Positions 7,567 through 17,016 of a stretch of 64,000 nt of DNA are shown here, in pieces. Position 1 is the first letter of the stretch. Each line of letters starts with the position of its first letter. Source of the DNA: Aquimarina algiphila (lineage in GTDB: Bacteria; Bacteroidota; Bacteroidia; Flavobacteriales; Flavobacteriaceae); NCBI RefSeq assembly GCF_007489275.1, contig NZ_VLNR01000001.1, positions 108,501 through 172,500 of the forward strand, written 5' to 3'. A model generated the notes under the pieces. The model was not told the origin of the DNA. It was given only the letters and a program-made list of their open reading frames with translations, and did no database searches. The position numbers and the translations under genes were made by a program.

Positions 7567-8445
7567 TTAAAATTCTGTTTGTAAAAATTGATTTATTAAT
7601 GCTGAAATTTTATGGTGCATTTCTTCTAAATGCAAATGATGACCTCCTTCTATCCAATGCAGCTCGGCATGCTTAAATTTATCTAGCCTTGCATTAAACA
7701 TTCCATCAGAAAAAAGTCCTTGTTTCCCTAAAATGATAAGGGTTTTGCAAGAAATAGAACTAATAAAAAATTGTGCTTGTGACTCTGTCATTCTATAGCA
7801 TTCTGGTAATACTATCCTAGGATCATAACTCCAGCGATACCCCGCAGGCACCTCTTGTAAAGACCGTTCTATCAAGCAAGCTGATGCATCATAAGAAATT
7901 ACTCCCATACTAGAATCCATTCTTTCTTTTATAGCTTCATCTTTTGTAGTAAATAGCACTGTATCTGGTAAAGAAAACCCATACAATTTTGTTCTCTTTG
8001 CCATTTTTAATTGCTTTACTGATTGTTGAAAATTTGAGACTATGTCATCGTCATTGATTACAAAAGGAGCTCCCAAACCATCAATGAATATTAGTTTATC
8101 GATAAGTTTAGGCATAGCTCCCGCAAGTATTGAAGCAATACCGGTCCCCATAGAATGCGCAAGAATACTAAGCTTTTTTATTGCTAGTACATCAATGACT
8201 TTTAGAATGTCGATTGCATAATCCCATAAATAATAAGAGTTATTGGCATCTCGATGATCAGAAAAACCATGTCCTGCCAGGTCAATTGCTATGAGATAAA
8301 TATCTGGAGAAAGTAATGACGCAATTTTGTCAAAAGTATTTGCATTATCCAACCAACCATGAATTGCCAGCACAGGCGCACCCTCTTTATTTCCCCTAGT
8401 TTTTGCTGATAATTTTAGCCCTTCGATATCAACTACTAATTCCAT
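7567..8445 (-). CDS. alpha/beta-fold hydrolase
   Basis: A 292-residue cytoplasmic alpha/beta hydrolase. Visible are the oxyanion region HGWLDNANTF (from His29), DLAGHGFSD (55-63), nucleophile elbow AHSMG with Ser98, and the C-terminal catalytic His in GGHHLHLEE. Substrate unknown; it resembles small ester or thioester hydrolases. It lies 2 bases after the AMP-forming ligase and 2 before the outer-membrane gene, so it belongs to the same transcript. Similar hydrolases accompany the ligase/ACP/PLP-decarboxylase set in exosortase-A loci of proteobacteria (family knowledge), suggesting it acts as an editing or release thioesterase (inference). Confidence 0.85.
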   Translation of the reverse strand: MELVVDIEGLKLSAKTRGNKEGAPVLAIHGWLDNANTFDKIASLLSPDIYLIAIDLAGHGFSDHRDANNSYYLWDYAIDILKVIDVLAIKKLSILAHSMGTGIASILAGAMPKLIDKLIFIDGLGAPFVINDDDIVSNFQQSVKQLKMAKRTKLYGFSLPDTVLFTTKDEAIKERMDSSMGVISYDASACLIERSLQEVPAGYRWSYDPRIVLPECYRMTESQAQFFISSISCKTLIILGKQGLFSDGMFNARLDKFKHAELHWIEGGHHLHLEEMHHKISALINQFLQTEF

Positions 8446-8447
8446 AA

Positions 8448-10031
8448 CTAAGCAGATAATATTTTGGTATTGGATGTAGCTTCTTTTATTGCTATATCTT
8501 TCAAAGCAATAACATTAAACTTACCATTCGGAGTTTTTGGTATTGTCTTGAGAATACGAACATATTCTGGTACTTTATAAGGTTCTAAATCTTGTATACA
8601 AGAAATGATAATTTCTTTTTCTGCGATGGACTTACCTTCCTTAAGAACTACAAAAGCAAATAATGCTTCTCCATAATCTTCATGAGGAACTCCGGTCACA
8701 ACGACTGCGTTGATTTCTGGAATATTGCCTATATAATCCTCTACCTCTTTTGGACTTACTTTGATTCCTCTAGAATTGATCATATGATCCATTCTACCTT
8801 TAAAATAAAGGTACCCGTCTTCATCCAAAGAACAAAAATCACCTGTATAGAGTACTTTTTCTCCAGTATACATTCCTGATTTAAGTTTTTCTGCAGTTTT
8901 TTCAGGCTTATTCCAATATCCATTCATTACGGTAGCTCCTCTAATAACCAATTGCCCTATCTGGTTGGGTTCTGTTATTTTATTATCATCATCATCTACT
9001 AACCATAATTCTGTATTAGGAATTGCAATACCTACACTATTAGGCTTTTTATCGATATCTGAAGGAGGTAAATATGTACACCTCTTACATTCTGTGAGAC
9101 CATACATAGAAAATAGTTCTACATTAGGAAACAACTCATGTACCATTTGGATATTACTTTGTGTAAGTGCAGCTCCGGTATTAGTTAAAGATCTTATGCT
9201 AGAAAGATCAAATTGATATTTTTTATTCTGTTCGAATAACAGCATTACCATTGTAGGAACAGCTGGTAGTATCGTTATTTTTTCTTTTACTATTTTCTTC
9301 AATAAAAATATAGGCCATGTAAATTCTTTTTCCAGTACTAGCATCGCTCCTTTAGAAATACACATAATCATTTGGTACAAACCATAATCAAAAGATAATG
9401 GTAAGGCACATAACACTTTATCTTCTCTATTATAGCCTAAATAAGTATTTAATGAATTTGTTGCTGCAATCATATTTTGATGAGTAAGCATAACTCCTTT
9501 TGGTTCTCCAGTTGAACCCGAAGTATATAATATAGCGGCTAAATCAATACTAATTAAATTTGAGGACTTTAACTCCTGATTTTTCTGAGATAAAATAGTG
9601 TTGTAATCTTCAAATAAAGATTCTATAAAATGATCAGGTTTATTAAGGACAATCGCTTTTTTAAGAACTGACGATGTTAAAACAATTTTATTTTGAGTTG
9701 CTATTTCTTCGTTTGTTATCAGTACAGAAGCTTCTGAATCATTAAGTATATACTCTATTTTGTTTGATTTCAGTTCGGTTCCAACCGGGATTACAATTGC
9801 TCCTGTTTTTAAAATCGCCCAAAAGGAAATAATAGTTTCTATAGTATTACCTAAAAGCACTACTACTCTATCTCCCCTTTCTATTTGTTGACTTTGTAAA
9901 TAAGCTGCAAGAGTATTTGATTGTTCATGAATATCAGAAAAAGTATATGTACTTCCAGAAATTGCAACAGCTTTTTTTTTAGGATAGAGATACGCAGTCT
10001 CTTCCAAGAAATTTTGCATTTTTGGTATCAT
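8448..10031 (-). CDS. AMP-dependent acyl/aminoacyl ligase (ANL superfamily)
   Basis: A 527-residue adenylate-forming enzyme. The P-loop LYTSGSTGEPKGVMLTH, the A5 motif MYGLTECKRCTYLPP, YTGDFCSLDEDGYLYFKGRMDHM (A7/A8) and the C-terminal catalytic lysine in TPNGKFN are all intact. The MYGLTE..R.TYLPP motif is characteristic of the ligase family found with exosortase-A loci, where it sits with a PLP decarboxylase and an acyl carrier protein as it does here. It probably activates a carboxylic or amino acid and loads it on the ACP encoded just upstream. An alternative start is Met5. No exosortase gene is in the window. Confidence 0.9.
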   Translation of the reverse strand: MIPKMQNFLEETAYLYPKKKAVAISGSTYTFSDIHEQSNTLAAYLQSQQIERGDRVVVLLGNTIETIISFWAILKTGAIVIPVGTELKSNKIEYILNDSEASVLITNEEIATQNKIVLTSSVLKKAIVLNKPDHFIESLFEDYNTILSQKNQELKSSNLISIDLAAILYTSGSTGEPKGVMLTHQNMIAATNSLNTYLGYNREDKVLCALPLSFDYGLYQMIMCISKGAMLVLEKEFTWPIFLLKKIVKEKITILPAVPTMVMLLFEQNKKYQFDLSSIRSLTNTGAALTQSNIQMVHELFPNVELFSMYGLTECKRCTYLPPSDIDKKPNSVGIAIPNTELWLVDDDDNKITEPNQIGQLVIRGATVMNGYWNKPEKTAEKLKSGMYTGEKVLYTGDFCSLDEDGYLYFKGRMDHMINSRGIKVSPKEVEDYIGNIPEINAVVVTGVPHEDYGEALFAFVVLKEGKSIAEKEIIISCIQDLEPYKVPEYVRILKTIPKTPNGKFNVIALKDIAIKEATSNTKILSA

Positions 10032-10151
10032 TTTATTTATATTAAAATTCTAATAGTTATTAATCTGTATTAACAGTATAACTCCCAAAAAAACAGGAAG
10101 CTATACTCTGTCAATACTATGTAGAATGTGTTTACGAATATTTTATATCCC

Positions 10152-10424
10152 TTATGCTACAGAAACACTTATATTCATCTCTGATAATACATAATCAAAA
10201 ATTGTTTGTAACGTATTAAAATGTCTTGCTTCAATAGTATCGGCATTTACTTCAAATTCATTTATATTATCTTCTAAATAGGTTAGAAAAAACATTGAAG
10301 AAAGCGAATCAATACCTAAATCATTTTTAAGATGAGAATCCATTTTAATTTGTTCTTTGGTGATATTAGGAATACTATCTAATAATCCTTCTTTAATAAT
10401 GTCTAAAATTTTATGAGTATCCAT
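10152..10424 (-). CDS. acyl carrier protein
   Basis: A 90-residue stand-alone carrier protein with the phosphopantetheine site LGIDSLSS (Ser40) and the four-helix ACP pattern. It is not the fatty-acid-synthesis ACP by context: it lies between the PLP-dependent decarboxylase (7-base gap) and the AMP-forming ligase (120-base gap). It therefore probably carries the acid or amino acid activated by that ligase. A phosphopantetheinyl transferase is needed but is not in the window. Confidence 0.9.
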   Translation of the reverse strand: MDTHKILDIIKEGLLDSIPNITKEQIKMDSHLKNDLGIDSLSSMFFLTYLEDNINEFEVNADTIEARHFNTLQTIFDYVLSEMNISVSVA

Positions 10425-10431
10425 TGCTTTA

Positions 10432-11730
10432 TTAATTTAAGATTAATTCGTTTTGTTTAAAATCAACTACTATTTGTTTATCCATTATATCTTCAGCGGT
10501 ATCTTTTGCTCGTATAAGATGTGCTTCCCCTTGATATAATAAAATTTCTGAAGGATAACCATGGCTATGAAAAAGCACTGGAGAAGATGTAGGTCCATAC
10601 GCTCCTGATAATTTAACCAACAGAATATCTTCTACTTTTATTTCTTTAAGTTCTATATTACGTCCTATAATATCATCAGGACTACATAAAGGACCGGACA
10701 CTTGATATTTATATTCTAATGCGTTCTCTGAAGCTGATATATTTTCTATAGGAAAATTTCTTTTTACTACGCGACCAGAACCTGCTGCTGCAGAGTGACA
10801 GTTGGTTCCACCATCAGTAACGGCAAATGTTTTTCCATGATTTACTTTTATATTATTCACTTCTACGGCCATGCATCCTGAAGTCCCTATAATAAACCTA
10901 CCAGACTCCATAATAATTCTGGTTTTAGGATATTTTTTGTTAAAATCTGTAAACAAAGGAACCATGAGGTTCTTGAATTCCAGAATATCAAGTTCTTCTT
11001 GATTTTGGAAATAAGGAATTCCCATACCTCCTCCAACATCAATCATCGTAAATTCATGATTGTATTTTTGAGCTATGGTTTCATACAATTCTAAAATATA
11101 CTTGGTGTTTTCAAATACTGATTTTGCCTCGAGAATATTCGTTCCGTTATACACATGAATCCCTCTTATATGTATATCTGGAGTATCCAAATACTTTCCA
11201 AAATTCTGAATTGCTTGCTTTTCTTCAATACCGAAATGTGTTGGCCTTCCTCCCATTTTCCATGGAGACCCCTCTGCAGAAAAATCTGGATTAATACGAA
11301 TAGCAACATTTGCTACAATTCCCATTTCTTTTGCAAAAGCAGATACTCTTTTTAATTCAATTTCTGATTCTATTACTATTGCAAAAATATTTAATGATAT
11401 CGCTCTTTTAAGTTCATAGTCCTTTTTGCAAGGTCCTAAGTACACAATATCTTGTGGGGTTGACCCTGCTTTAAGCGCTATTTCCATTTCTGTAATAGAA
11501 CATACTTCTGTACAAGCTCCATTAGACCTAAGCAATTTCACCAATGATACATTCGGGTTTACTTTTAACGCATAAAATACATCTACACAATCGGGTAAAG
11601 CATTTTTTAGATTTTTATAATTTTTGATCAATTGTTCTCCATCATAGATATAGGAAGGAGTTCCAAATTGTCTTACGGCAGATAAAATCGCTGATTTATT
11701 CTTTTTCATTTTTATAACAATTATTCGCAT
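10432..11730 (-). CDS. fold-type III PLP-dependent decarboxylase
   Basis: A 432-residue alanine-racemase/ODC-fold enzyme (ornithine/diaminopimelate decarboxylase group). PLP lysine in FYALKVNPN (Lys56, or Lys49 if the start is Met8 at 11709, the more conventional MKK start), substrate/phosphate region IDVGGGMGIPY, and the C-terminal LSGAYGPTS. It is not lysA by context: the neighbours are an ACP, an AMP-forming ligase and a hydrolase, the same set as in proteobacterial exosortase-A loci. The substrate is unknown; decarboxylation of an amino acid, before or after loading on the carrier, is the likely role (inference). First gene of the operon. Confidence 0.87.
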   Translation of the reverse strand: MRIIVIKMKKNKSAILSAVRQFGTPSYIYDGEQLIKNYKNLKNALPDCVDVFYALKVNPNVSLVKLLRSNGACTEVCSITEMEIALKAGSTPQDIVYLGPCKKDYELKRAISLNIFAIVIESEIELKRVSAFAKEMGIVANVAIRINPDFSAEGSPWKMGGRPTHFGIEEKQAIQNFGKYLDTPDIHIRGIHVYNGTNILEAKSVFENTKYILELYETIAQKYNHEFTMIDVGGGMGIPYFQNQEELDILEFKNLMVPLFTDFNKKYPKTRIIMESGRFIIGTSGCMAVEVNNIKVNHGKTFAVTDGGTNCHSAAAGSGRVVKRNFPIENISASENALEYKYQVSGPLCSPDDIIGRNIELKEIKVEDILLVKLSGAYGPTSSPVLFHSHGYPSEILLYQGEAHLIRAKDTAEDIMDKQIVVDFKQNELILN

Positions 11731-11765
11731 ACTATGTCTTAATTATATACACAGATACGTTTAGG

Positions 11766-11791
11766 TATCTCGTATCACATAATACGAGATA
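11766..11791 (-). promoter_or_regulatory. palindromic operator-like site before the decarboxylase operon
   Basis: TATCTCGTAT-CACATA-ATACGAGATA, two perfect 10-base arms around a 6-base spacer, 36-60 bases before the first start codon of the operon. It has no T-run on the minus strand, so it is more like a regulator binding site than a terminator. CCCATGGG, an 8-base palindrome, follows at 11794-11801. Confidence 0.5.
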
Positions 11792-11857
11792 TACCCATGG
11801 GGTTAATTACAGGTTTTAATTAATGTTTGTGATTGATTTTGGTCGGAAGTATTTATT

Positions 11858-12403
11858 CTATTTGTCAGAATTAAACATATCATACTCGATAAGCCATTTG
11901 CCATTCTCTTTTTTCCAAAGAATTACATAAGAACCTTCAAAAATGGGTGTTTGTTTAGAATTTATGTAACCTAACATATGACACCTTTGAAACGCAACGT
12001 CTAAATCCCCAAGGAACTGTAATTCATCTTGAAAAAACTCTACTCTATCAACCGTTTTAACGCTTAAAGAAAATTCTTTTTCAATCTCGGCTCTGCCAAG
12101 TCTAGGTTTTGTACCTGGTTTCATAAATACAGCTCCCGTTGTAGTATACTCTTCTGAGATACCTTTTGGGTCTTTTTTTTGCCATTTTTCTTCAAAACGA
12201 CGATCAGCAATATCAATTAGTTTTGCCTCTTTAAGAAGATCTTCATCCATTACTTTTTTGTTTCCGTAATAACTTACAACAGAATTTTTGTAGTTGATTT
12301 CTGGGTTTTTTGGTTTTGGATTTTCTATAAATGAAAGTAATAAAGTTACTGCCGCTAAGGTAATAACAAGGCACGAAGCCGCTTTTAGACTAATTGTCTT
12401 CAT
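11858..12403 (-). CDS. membrane-anchored NTF2-like (DUF4440/SnoaL-type) protein
   Basis: A 181-residue protein with an N-terminal hydrophobic segment (about residues 8-26, signal anchor or signal peptide) followed by a single cystatin-like alpha+beta NTF2 domain (about 60-178: IADRRFEEKWQKKDPKGISE ... GAVFMKPGTKP ... GSYVILWKKENGKWLIEYD). Such domains act as small enzymes or binding modules; no catalytic residues can be assigned. It lies 127 bases before the decarboxylase operon in the same direction, separated from it by the palindrome, so it may or may not be co-transcribed. Confidence 0.75.
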   Translation of the reverse strand: MKTISLKAASCLVITLAAVTLLLSFIENPKPKNPEINYKNSVVSYYGNKKVMDEDLLKEAKLIDIADRRFEEKWQKKDPKGISEEYTTTGAVFMKPGTKPRLGRAEIEKEFSLSVKTVDRVEFFQDELQFLGDLDVAFQRCHMLGYINSKQTPIFEGSYVILWKKENGKWLIEYDMFNSDK

Positions 12404-12655
12404 TGTTTGTGTGAATTAAGTGGTTAATACTATTTGTGAAGATCGAAATTATAGTAGCATAGGAGTTTTTGATATAAACATTCTAACATAAAATCTATTT
12501 TATTTTAATTATGACATGCTAAAAACGACATAATAACCATAAAAAAAATATGCTTAAGTAATAATTAAAAGTAGAATTTTATGTTAACATCATATCGTTT
12601 TAACATTTATTATGAAATATTCTAAATAACTCAAAATTTAAGGTCATCAATTGGT

Positions 12656-13300
12656 ATGTGTTTTGAATTATTTGATATTCTGATAAAAGCGGAGCAATAT
12701 AAACGTTGTTTTTACTGTCAAAAAGAAATCATCAAGACCCCAGAATATTTAGATAAAAAAATCTATCTTATAAAAAACGGAATTGTCAAAATCAGTAGTA
12801 TTACAGAGCATGGCGAAGAAATAATTCTGGTGATACTTACCACAGGTGAAATTTTTGGTGCTAGTCTGATTTTTGAAAACCCTCATCTTAACTATATATG
12901 TGAATCTATTAATGAAGAAACGATACTTTATGAATTTGATATAGCATGTATCCAAAAAATAATTAAAAAGAATTGCAATATCAATCAAGACTTTCTACAC
13001 ATAATTGGCACACAATATTTTGAATTAGAAAGAAGAATAAAAATACTTACCGATAGCTCAGCAGAACAAAGATTGATAAATGTATTGATAGAATTTAAAA
13101 ATAAATTTGAACATTTATCAGATAATGAAGAAAACATTATTATTCATTTACCTATTAATCAGGATGAATTATCAAATTACATAAGGACTACGCGGGTAAC
13201 TACTAATAAAATAATTAATAAATTAAAGAATAACTTTTTAATAGAATATCATCAAAAAACTATTACACTAAAAAAAGATTTTTTTAAGCATTACAAATAA
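12656..13300 (+). CDS. Crp/Fnr-family transcriptional regulator
   Basis: A 214-residue protein with a cyclic-nucleotide-binding-like barrel (about residues 20-125, KKIYLIKNGIVKISSITEHGEEIILVILTTGEIFGASLIF) and a C-terminal winged helix (about 150-210; recognition segment QDELSNYIRTTRVTTNKIINK). Cysteines 18 and 21 (CFYC) lie at the N-terminus, but the four-cysteine Fe-S pattern of FNR is absent. It diverges from the NTF2-like gene (252 bases between starts) and may regulate it or the following biosynthetic operon (inference). The codons are especially AT-rich compared with its neighbours. Confidence 0.85.
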   Translation: MCFELFDILIKAEQYKRCFYCQKEIIKTPEYLDKKIYLIKNGIVKISSITEHGEEIILVILTTGEIFGASLIFENPHLNYICESINEETILYEFDIACIQKIIKKNCNINQDFLHIIGTQYFELERRIKILTDSSAEQRLINVLIEFKNKFEHLSDNEENIIIHLPINQDELSNYIRTTRVTTNKIINKLKNNFLIEYHQKTITLKKDFFKHYK

Positions 13301-13321
13301 TCAAAAAACTATTAAAGAGTA

Positions 13322-13882
13322 TTATAATTTATACCCTATAGATAGTTGGATATTTCTAGTGCTCCCATCAGCACCTCCTGGAATATCTTCGTCGTCAATG
13401 ATATTTGATAAACCAAACCCATAGCGTAAATCGGCAAAAACATTATCAGTAATATTTGCTCCTACTCCAATAACTCCTGCAAAGTTAAATGTATTAAAAT
13501 TAGTTTCAATACCTGTATTATCTTCCCATTCCCATATTTTAAGTCCTATCTGAGGTCCAATATGAACATTGAACAAGTCAGAAAAATTATATTTTAATAA
13601 CACTGGTAACTGAAGATAATCTACACGTAATGTTTTGTCATCATTCCCTAACGATGAAAACTGAAGCTCTGGTTGTATACTCCATTTTTGGGTAACTGGA
13701 TACTCCACTAAAAACCCTACTACAATACCAAACCGACTATCTTCAAGGTTTTCCGGAATATCATCAGAGCTTATAGAACTTAGGTTAGCACCAATTCTCA
13801 TGCCGTAAGAAGCGTCTTGAGCTTTAGAAATCAAAATTCCAAATACTAAAAATAATGTTACAAATAGTAGGTTTTTTTTCAT
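13322..13882 (-). CDS. PorT-type outer-membrane beta-barrel protein
   Basis: A 186-residue protein with signal peptide (1-21, ending SKAQ) and an 8-strand barrel pattern: YGMRIGANLSSI at the N-terminus, VGFLVEYPVTQKWSIQPELQFSS-type long hairpins, and C-terminal IQLSIGYKL. This is the porin-family 'outer membrane beta-barrel' group that is abundant in Flavobacteriia. Specific function unknown. It is convergent with the Crp-like gene, with only 21 bases between stops. Confidence 0.8.
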   Translation of the reverse strand: MKKNLLFVTLFLVFGILISKAQDASYGMRIGANLSSISSDDIPENLEDSRFGIVVGFLVEYPVTQKWSIQPELQFSSLGNDDKTLRVDYLQLPVLLKYNFSDLFNVHIGPQIGLKIWEWEDNTGIETNFNTFNFAGVIGVGANITDNVFADLRYGFGLSNIIDDEDIPGGADGSTRNIQLSIGYKL

Positions 13883-14005
13883 GGTATATAGGTTAGTTAT
13901 AAATTCAATTTAAAACAAATTAATGGTTTTAGGAAAAAAACTAAAGTTTATAATAGTATTTAATTACAAAAAATCGATTAACGGTGCTTTTTTTCTTTTA
14001 TGAGT

Positions 14006-14905
14006 TTATCGATTATTTAGTTTATCATTATACAGTGATTTAATAATGCCATCAGATAATCCTATTTTGGGAACAAAAATTTTCCTTGCTCCACCCCATT
14101 TCATTGCTGAAAGATATATACGAACTGCTGGAAGAATAACATCTGCTCTATCTTGATTTAGATTAAGTTGCCAAATTCTTTCTTCATAGGTCAAAGAATT
14201 AAGTAATTCATAATACGAGCTCAAATACAAAAATGTCAAGGGTTTCCCCATACTTTTTCCGCTATTCTTAAAAATATTATTAATATTTCCTCCCGACCCT
14301 ATTAGGGCAATTCTGCTATAACCTTTTGTCTGGTTTTTGATCCAACGTTCTACATCGTTCCATATCTCATCAGAAACTAAATCATTAAGAAGCCTAACGG
14401 TTCCCAGCTTGAAAGATTTTGATGCAATAACATTTCCATTGTGATATAATGTAAACTCTGTACTACCTCCACCAACATCTACATATAGATAAGTAGCATC
14501 TGTATTAATCAATTCATGTAAATCTGTCATTGCAATAATGGCTGCTTCAGATTTACCATCAATAATATCAATCTGTATTCCTGTTTTTTCTTTTATAAGT
14601 TGCACTACTTCTTCTCCATTTTCGGCCTCACGCATTGCCGATGTAGCACAAGCTTTATAACGAGAAACTTTATGAGTTTTCATTAGAAGTTGATACGCCT
14701 TCATTGCATCAATCATCCTAGTAATATTTTCTTCAGAAACACGCTTAGTTTTAAAAACATCTGCTCCTAAACGAATTGGGACTCGTACAAGGCTCGTTTT
14801 TTTAAATCTCGTAGTTTTTCCTTCTTCTTCGTGAATACTACTTATTAATAGCCTTACTGCATTGGAACCAATATCTATAGCTCCATATTTTTCTATAGTT
14901 AACAA
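14006..14905 (-). CDS. ppx: exopolyphosphatase (Ppx/GppA family)
   Basis: A 299-residue member of the ASKHA-fold Ppx/GppA phosphatases, which release phosphate from polyphosphate or convert pppGpp. Phosphate-1 motif YGAIDIGSNAVRLLI at residues 7-21, phosphate-2 motif YVDVGGGSTEF about residue 150, and GSGGNIN about 215. It is the short form (about 300 residues) without the HD-like C-terminal domain of the E. coli enzymes. It is 5 bases after ppk on the same transcript, which favours polyphosphate as substrate. Confidence 0.9.
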   Translation of the reverse strand: MLTIEKYGAIDIGSNAVRLLISSIHEEEGKTTRFKKTSLVRVPIRLGADVFKTKRVSEENITRMIDAMKAYQLLMKTHKVSRYKACATSAMREAENGEEVVQLIKEKTGIQIDIIDGKSEAAIIAMTDLHELINTDATYLYVDVGGGSTEFTLYHNGNVIASKSFKLGTVRLLNDLVSDEIWNDVERWIKNQTKGYSRIALIGSGGNINNIFKNSGKSMGKPLTFLYLSSYYELLNSLTYEERIWQLNLNQDRADVILPAVRIYLSAMKWGGARKIFVPKIGLSDGIIKSLYNDKLNNR

Positions 14906-14910
14906 AATAA

Positions 14911-17016
14911 TTAATTTCCTAGTTTTTTTAAATAATAGTTATATGTTGCTATTTGTGATCTCACTTTATCTTTATCATTTCTAATGTAAGCATTATCCTG
15001 CTCTTTAGAAAGCATTCGACCTTTCACATTATCACTCCAACAGATATCAAAAGTATCAATTAATTCTAATTTAATATCTTCATCATAAATAGGACAAGAG
15101 ATTTCTACCCTTCTATCCAAATTACGAGTCATCCAATCAGCAGAAGAAATATAAACTTTTGGATCTCCACCATTATTAAAAATATATAATCTTGGATGTT
15201 CGAGAAATTTATCAATCACGCTTATTGCTCTAATATTTTCACTCATTCCAGGTATCCCAGGAATCAGGCAACAAATTCCTCGTATGATTAAATCAATTTT
15301 TACTCCAGCTCTACTGGCTTCATATAGCTTATCAATCATATCATAATCACTTAAACTATTTAATTTCAACCTAATACTTGCCTGAATACCTTTTTTACTA
15401 TTCTTAATTTCTTCATCTATTAACTTCACCAAAGAAGACCTGGTATAGTGTGGAGAAACTAATAAATGTTTATAGCGATTTATCTTATAATTTATTTCAA
15501 AAAATTTAAAAACTCTATTCGTCTCTTTTAAAATAGATTCATTTGTAGTAAATAACGTATAATCGGTATATATTTTGGCCGTAGATTCATTAAAGTTACC
15601 TGTACTTATAAATCCATATCTTTTTAGCTTACCTTTTTCTTCTCGCTCTATCACGCAGGCTTTACAATGTACTTTTAATCCGGTTACTCCAAAAATTAGA
15701 TTGACACCTTCTCTCTGCATTTGTTCTGCATATCGAATATTTGCTGCTTCATCAAAACGGGCTTGCAATTCGATCTCTACAATAACTTTTTTACCGTTTT
15801 TAGCAGCATTTATAAGAGAACTTGCAATATGAGAAATACTAGCTAATCTATAAATAGTAATCTTAATACTTTTTACTTTAGGATCAATCGCAGATTCTCT
15901 CAAAAACTTTACCGTATAGGCAAAAGTATGGTAGGGTGTATATTGTAAAAAGTCTTTTTTGGCTATTCTATCTAATAAACTCCCCTGTAGAGCAAGTCCA
16001 GGAATATCTAATGGTTTTATTTGCTGATACACCAAATCTGAATTCCCTAAATCAGGAAAATTCATATAATCTCTTCGGTTATGATATCTACCTCCCGGAA
16101 TAATACTATCAGTATTATCAACTCCCATTTTTTCCATTAAAAATGCAAGGGTGTCTTTTTCTATAGTTTTATCATATACAAAACGAACAGGTTCTCCATC
16201 TCTACGAGATCTTACGCTGCTTGATATTTTCTGAATAAAACTCTTACTCAGGTCATTATCAAAATCCAACTGTGCATCCCTAGTAATTTTAATCATATGT
16301 GCAGATGCACTCACATAATCAAAAATACTGAAGTTGATATGCATGCAATATCTAATAAGGTCATCAAGAATTATGATAAACTGTTTTCCATCCTTTTCTG
16401 GTAATACAACAAATCGATCAGTGTTTTTCGGAATTTCTATTAATGCATATATCCTTTCTTTTATCGTTTGCTGTAATATTTTAGAAATCCTTCCTTCTTT
16501 AGGTATTTTCTCTCTTAAAACCAGTTTAACTGCCAAATATGCAACACTATCCTTTAAATGAGGGAATTTATCAAGATCGTTAAGTATATAAGTTACTAAA
16601 GCTGGACTAACCTTGTTAATAAAATAGCTACGTATGAAAGCATCCTGGTCTTCGGTAACCTGATTCTCATCAATAATAAAAATATTATGGTCTTCAAGCT
16701 TACTTTTAATGGTATTAATCGTCTCAAGACTTTCTGATTGTTGTTTAATTACAATATTGGTAATTTTATCTAACAATTCACTTGCTGTATTCCCTTTTAG
16801 TACATTCTTACCGTCTTTTCCTGCTAAATCAATTCTCTTAATTGTAGCATATCTTACTTTAAAAAATTCATCAAGATTATTAGAAAATATTCCTATAAAA
16901 CGTAATCTTTCTAGTAGAGGAACCGTATCATCAGAAGCCTCTTGCAACACTCTTGCATTAAATTGCAGCCAACTTAATTCTCTATTAATATACTGATTAT
17001 TAGTATTTTCCCGCAT
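14911..17016 (-). CDS. ppk1: polyphosphate kinase 1
   Basis: A 701-residue Ppk1, which polymerises the terminal phosphate of ATP into polyphosphate. The N-terminus NTNNQYINRELSWLQFNARV is the family signature. The two phospholipase-D-like half-sites are visible: KVHCKACVIERE, with the autophosphorylated His, and HPRLYIFNNGGDPKVYISSA. Length is standard. It overlaps sixA by one base and is followed by ppx, giving an operon for making and degrading polyphosphate. Confidence 0.95.
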   Translation of the reverse strand: MRENTNNQYINRELSWLQFNARVLQEASDDTVPLLERLRFIGIFSNNLDEFFKVRYATIKRIDLAGKDGKNVLKGNTASELLDKITNIVIKQQSESLETINTIKSKLEDHNIFIIDENQVTEDQDAFIRSYFINKVSPALVTYILNDLDKFPHLKDSVAYLAVKLVLREKIPKEGRISKILQQTIKERIYALIEIPKNTDRFVVLPEKDGKQFIIILDDLIRYCMHINFSIFDYVSASAHMIKITRDAQLDFDNDLSKSFIQKISSSVRSRRDGEPVRFVYDKTIEKDTLAFLMEKMGVDNTDSIIPGGRYHNRRDYMNFPDLGNSDLVYQQIKPLDIPGLALQGSLLDRIAKKDFLQYTPYHTFAYTVKFLRESAIDPKVKSIKITIYRLASISHIASSLINAAKNGKKVIVEIELQARFDEAANIRYAEQMQREGVNLIFGVTGLKVHCKACVIEREEKGKLKRYGFISTGNFNESTAKIYTDYTLFTTNESILKETNRVFKFFEINYKINRYKHLLVSPHYTRSSLVKLIDEEIKNSKKGIQASIRLKLNSLSDYDMIDKLYEASRAGVKIDLIIRGICCLIPGIPGMSENIRAISVIDKFLEHPRLYIFNNGGDPKVYISSADWMTRNLDRRVEISCPIYDEDIKLELIDTFDICWSDNVKGRMLSKEQDNAYIRNDKDKVRSQIATYNYYLKKLGN

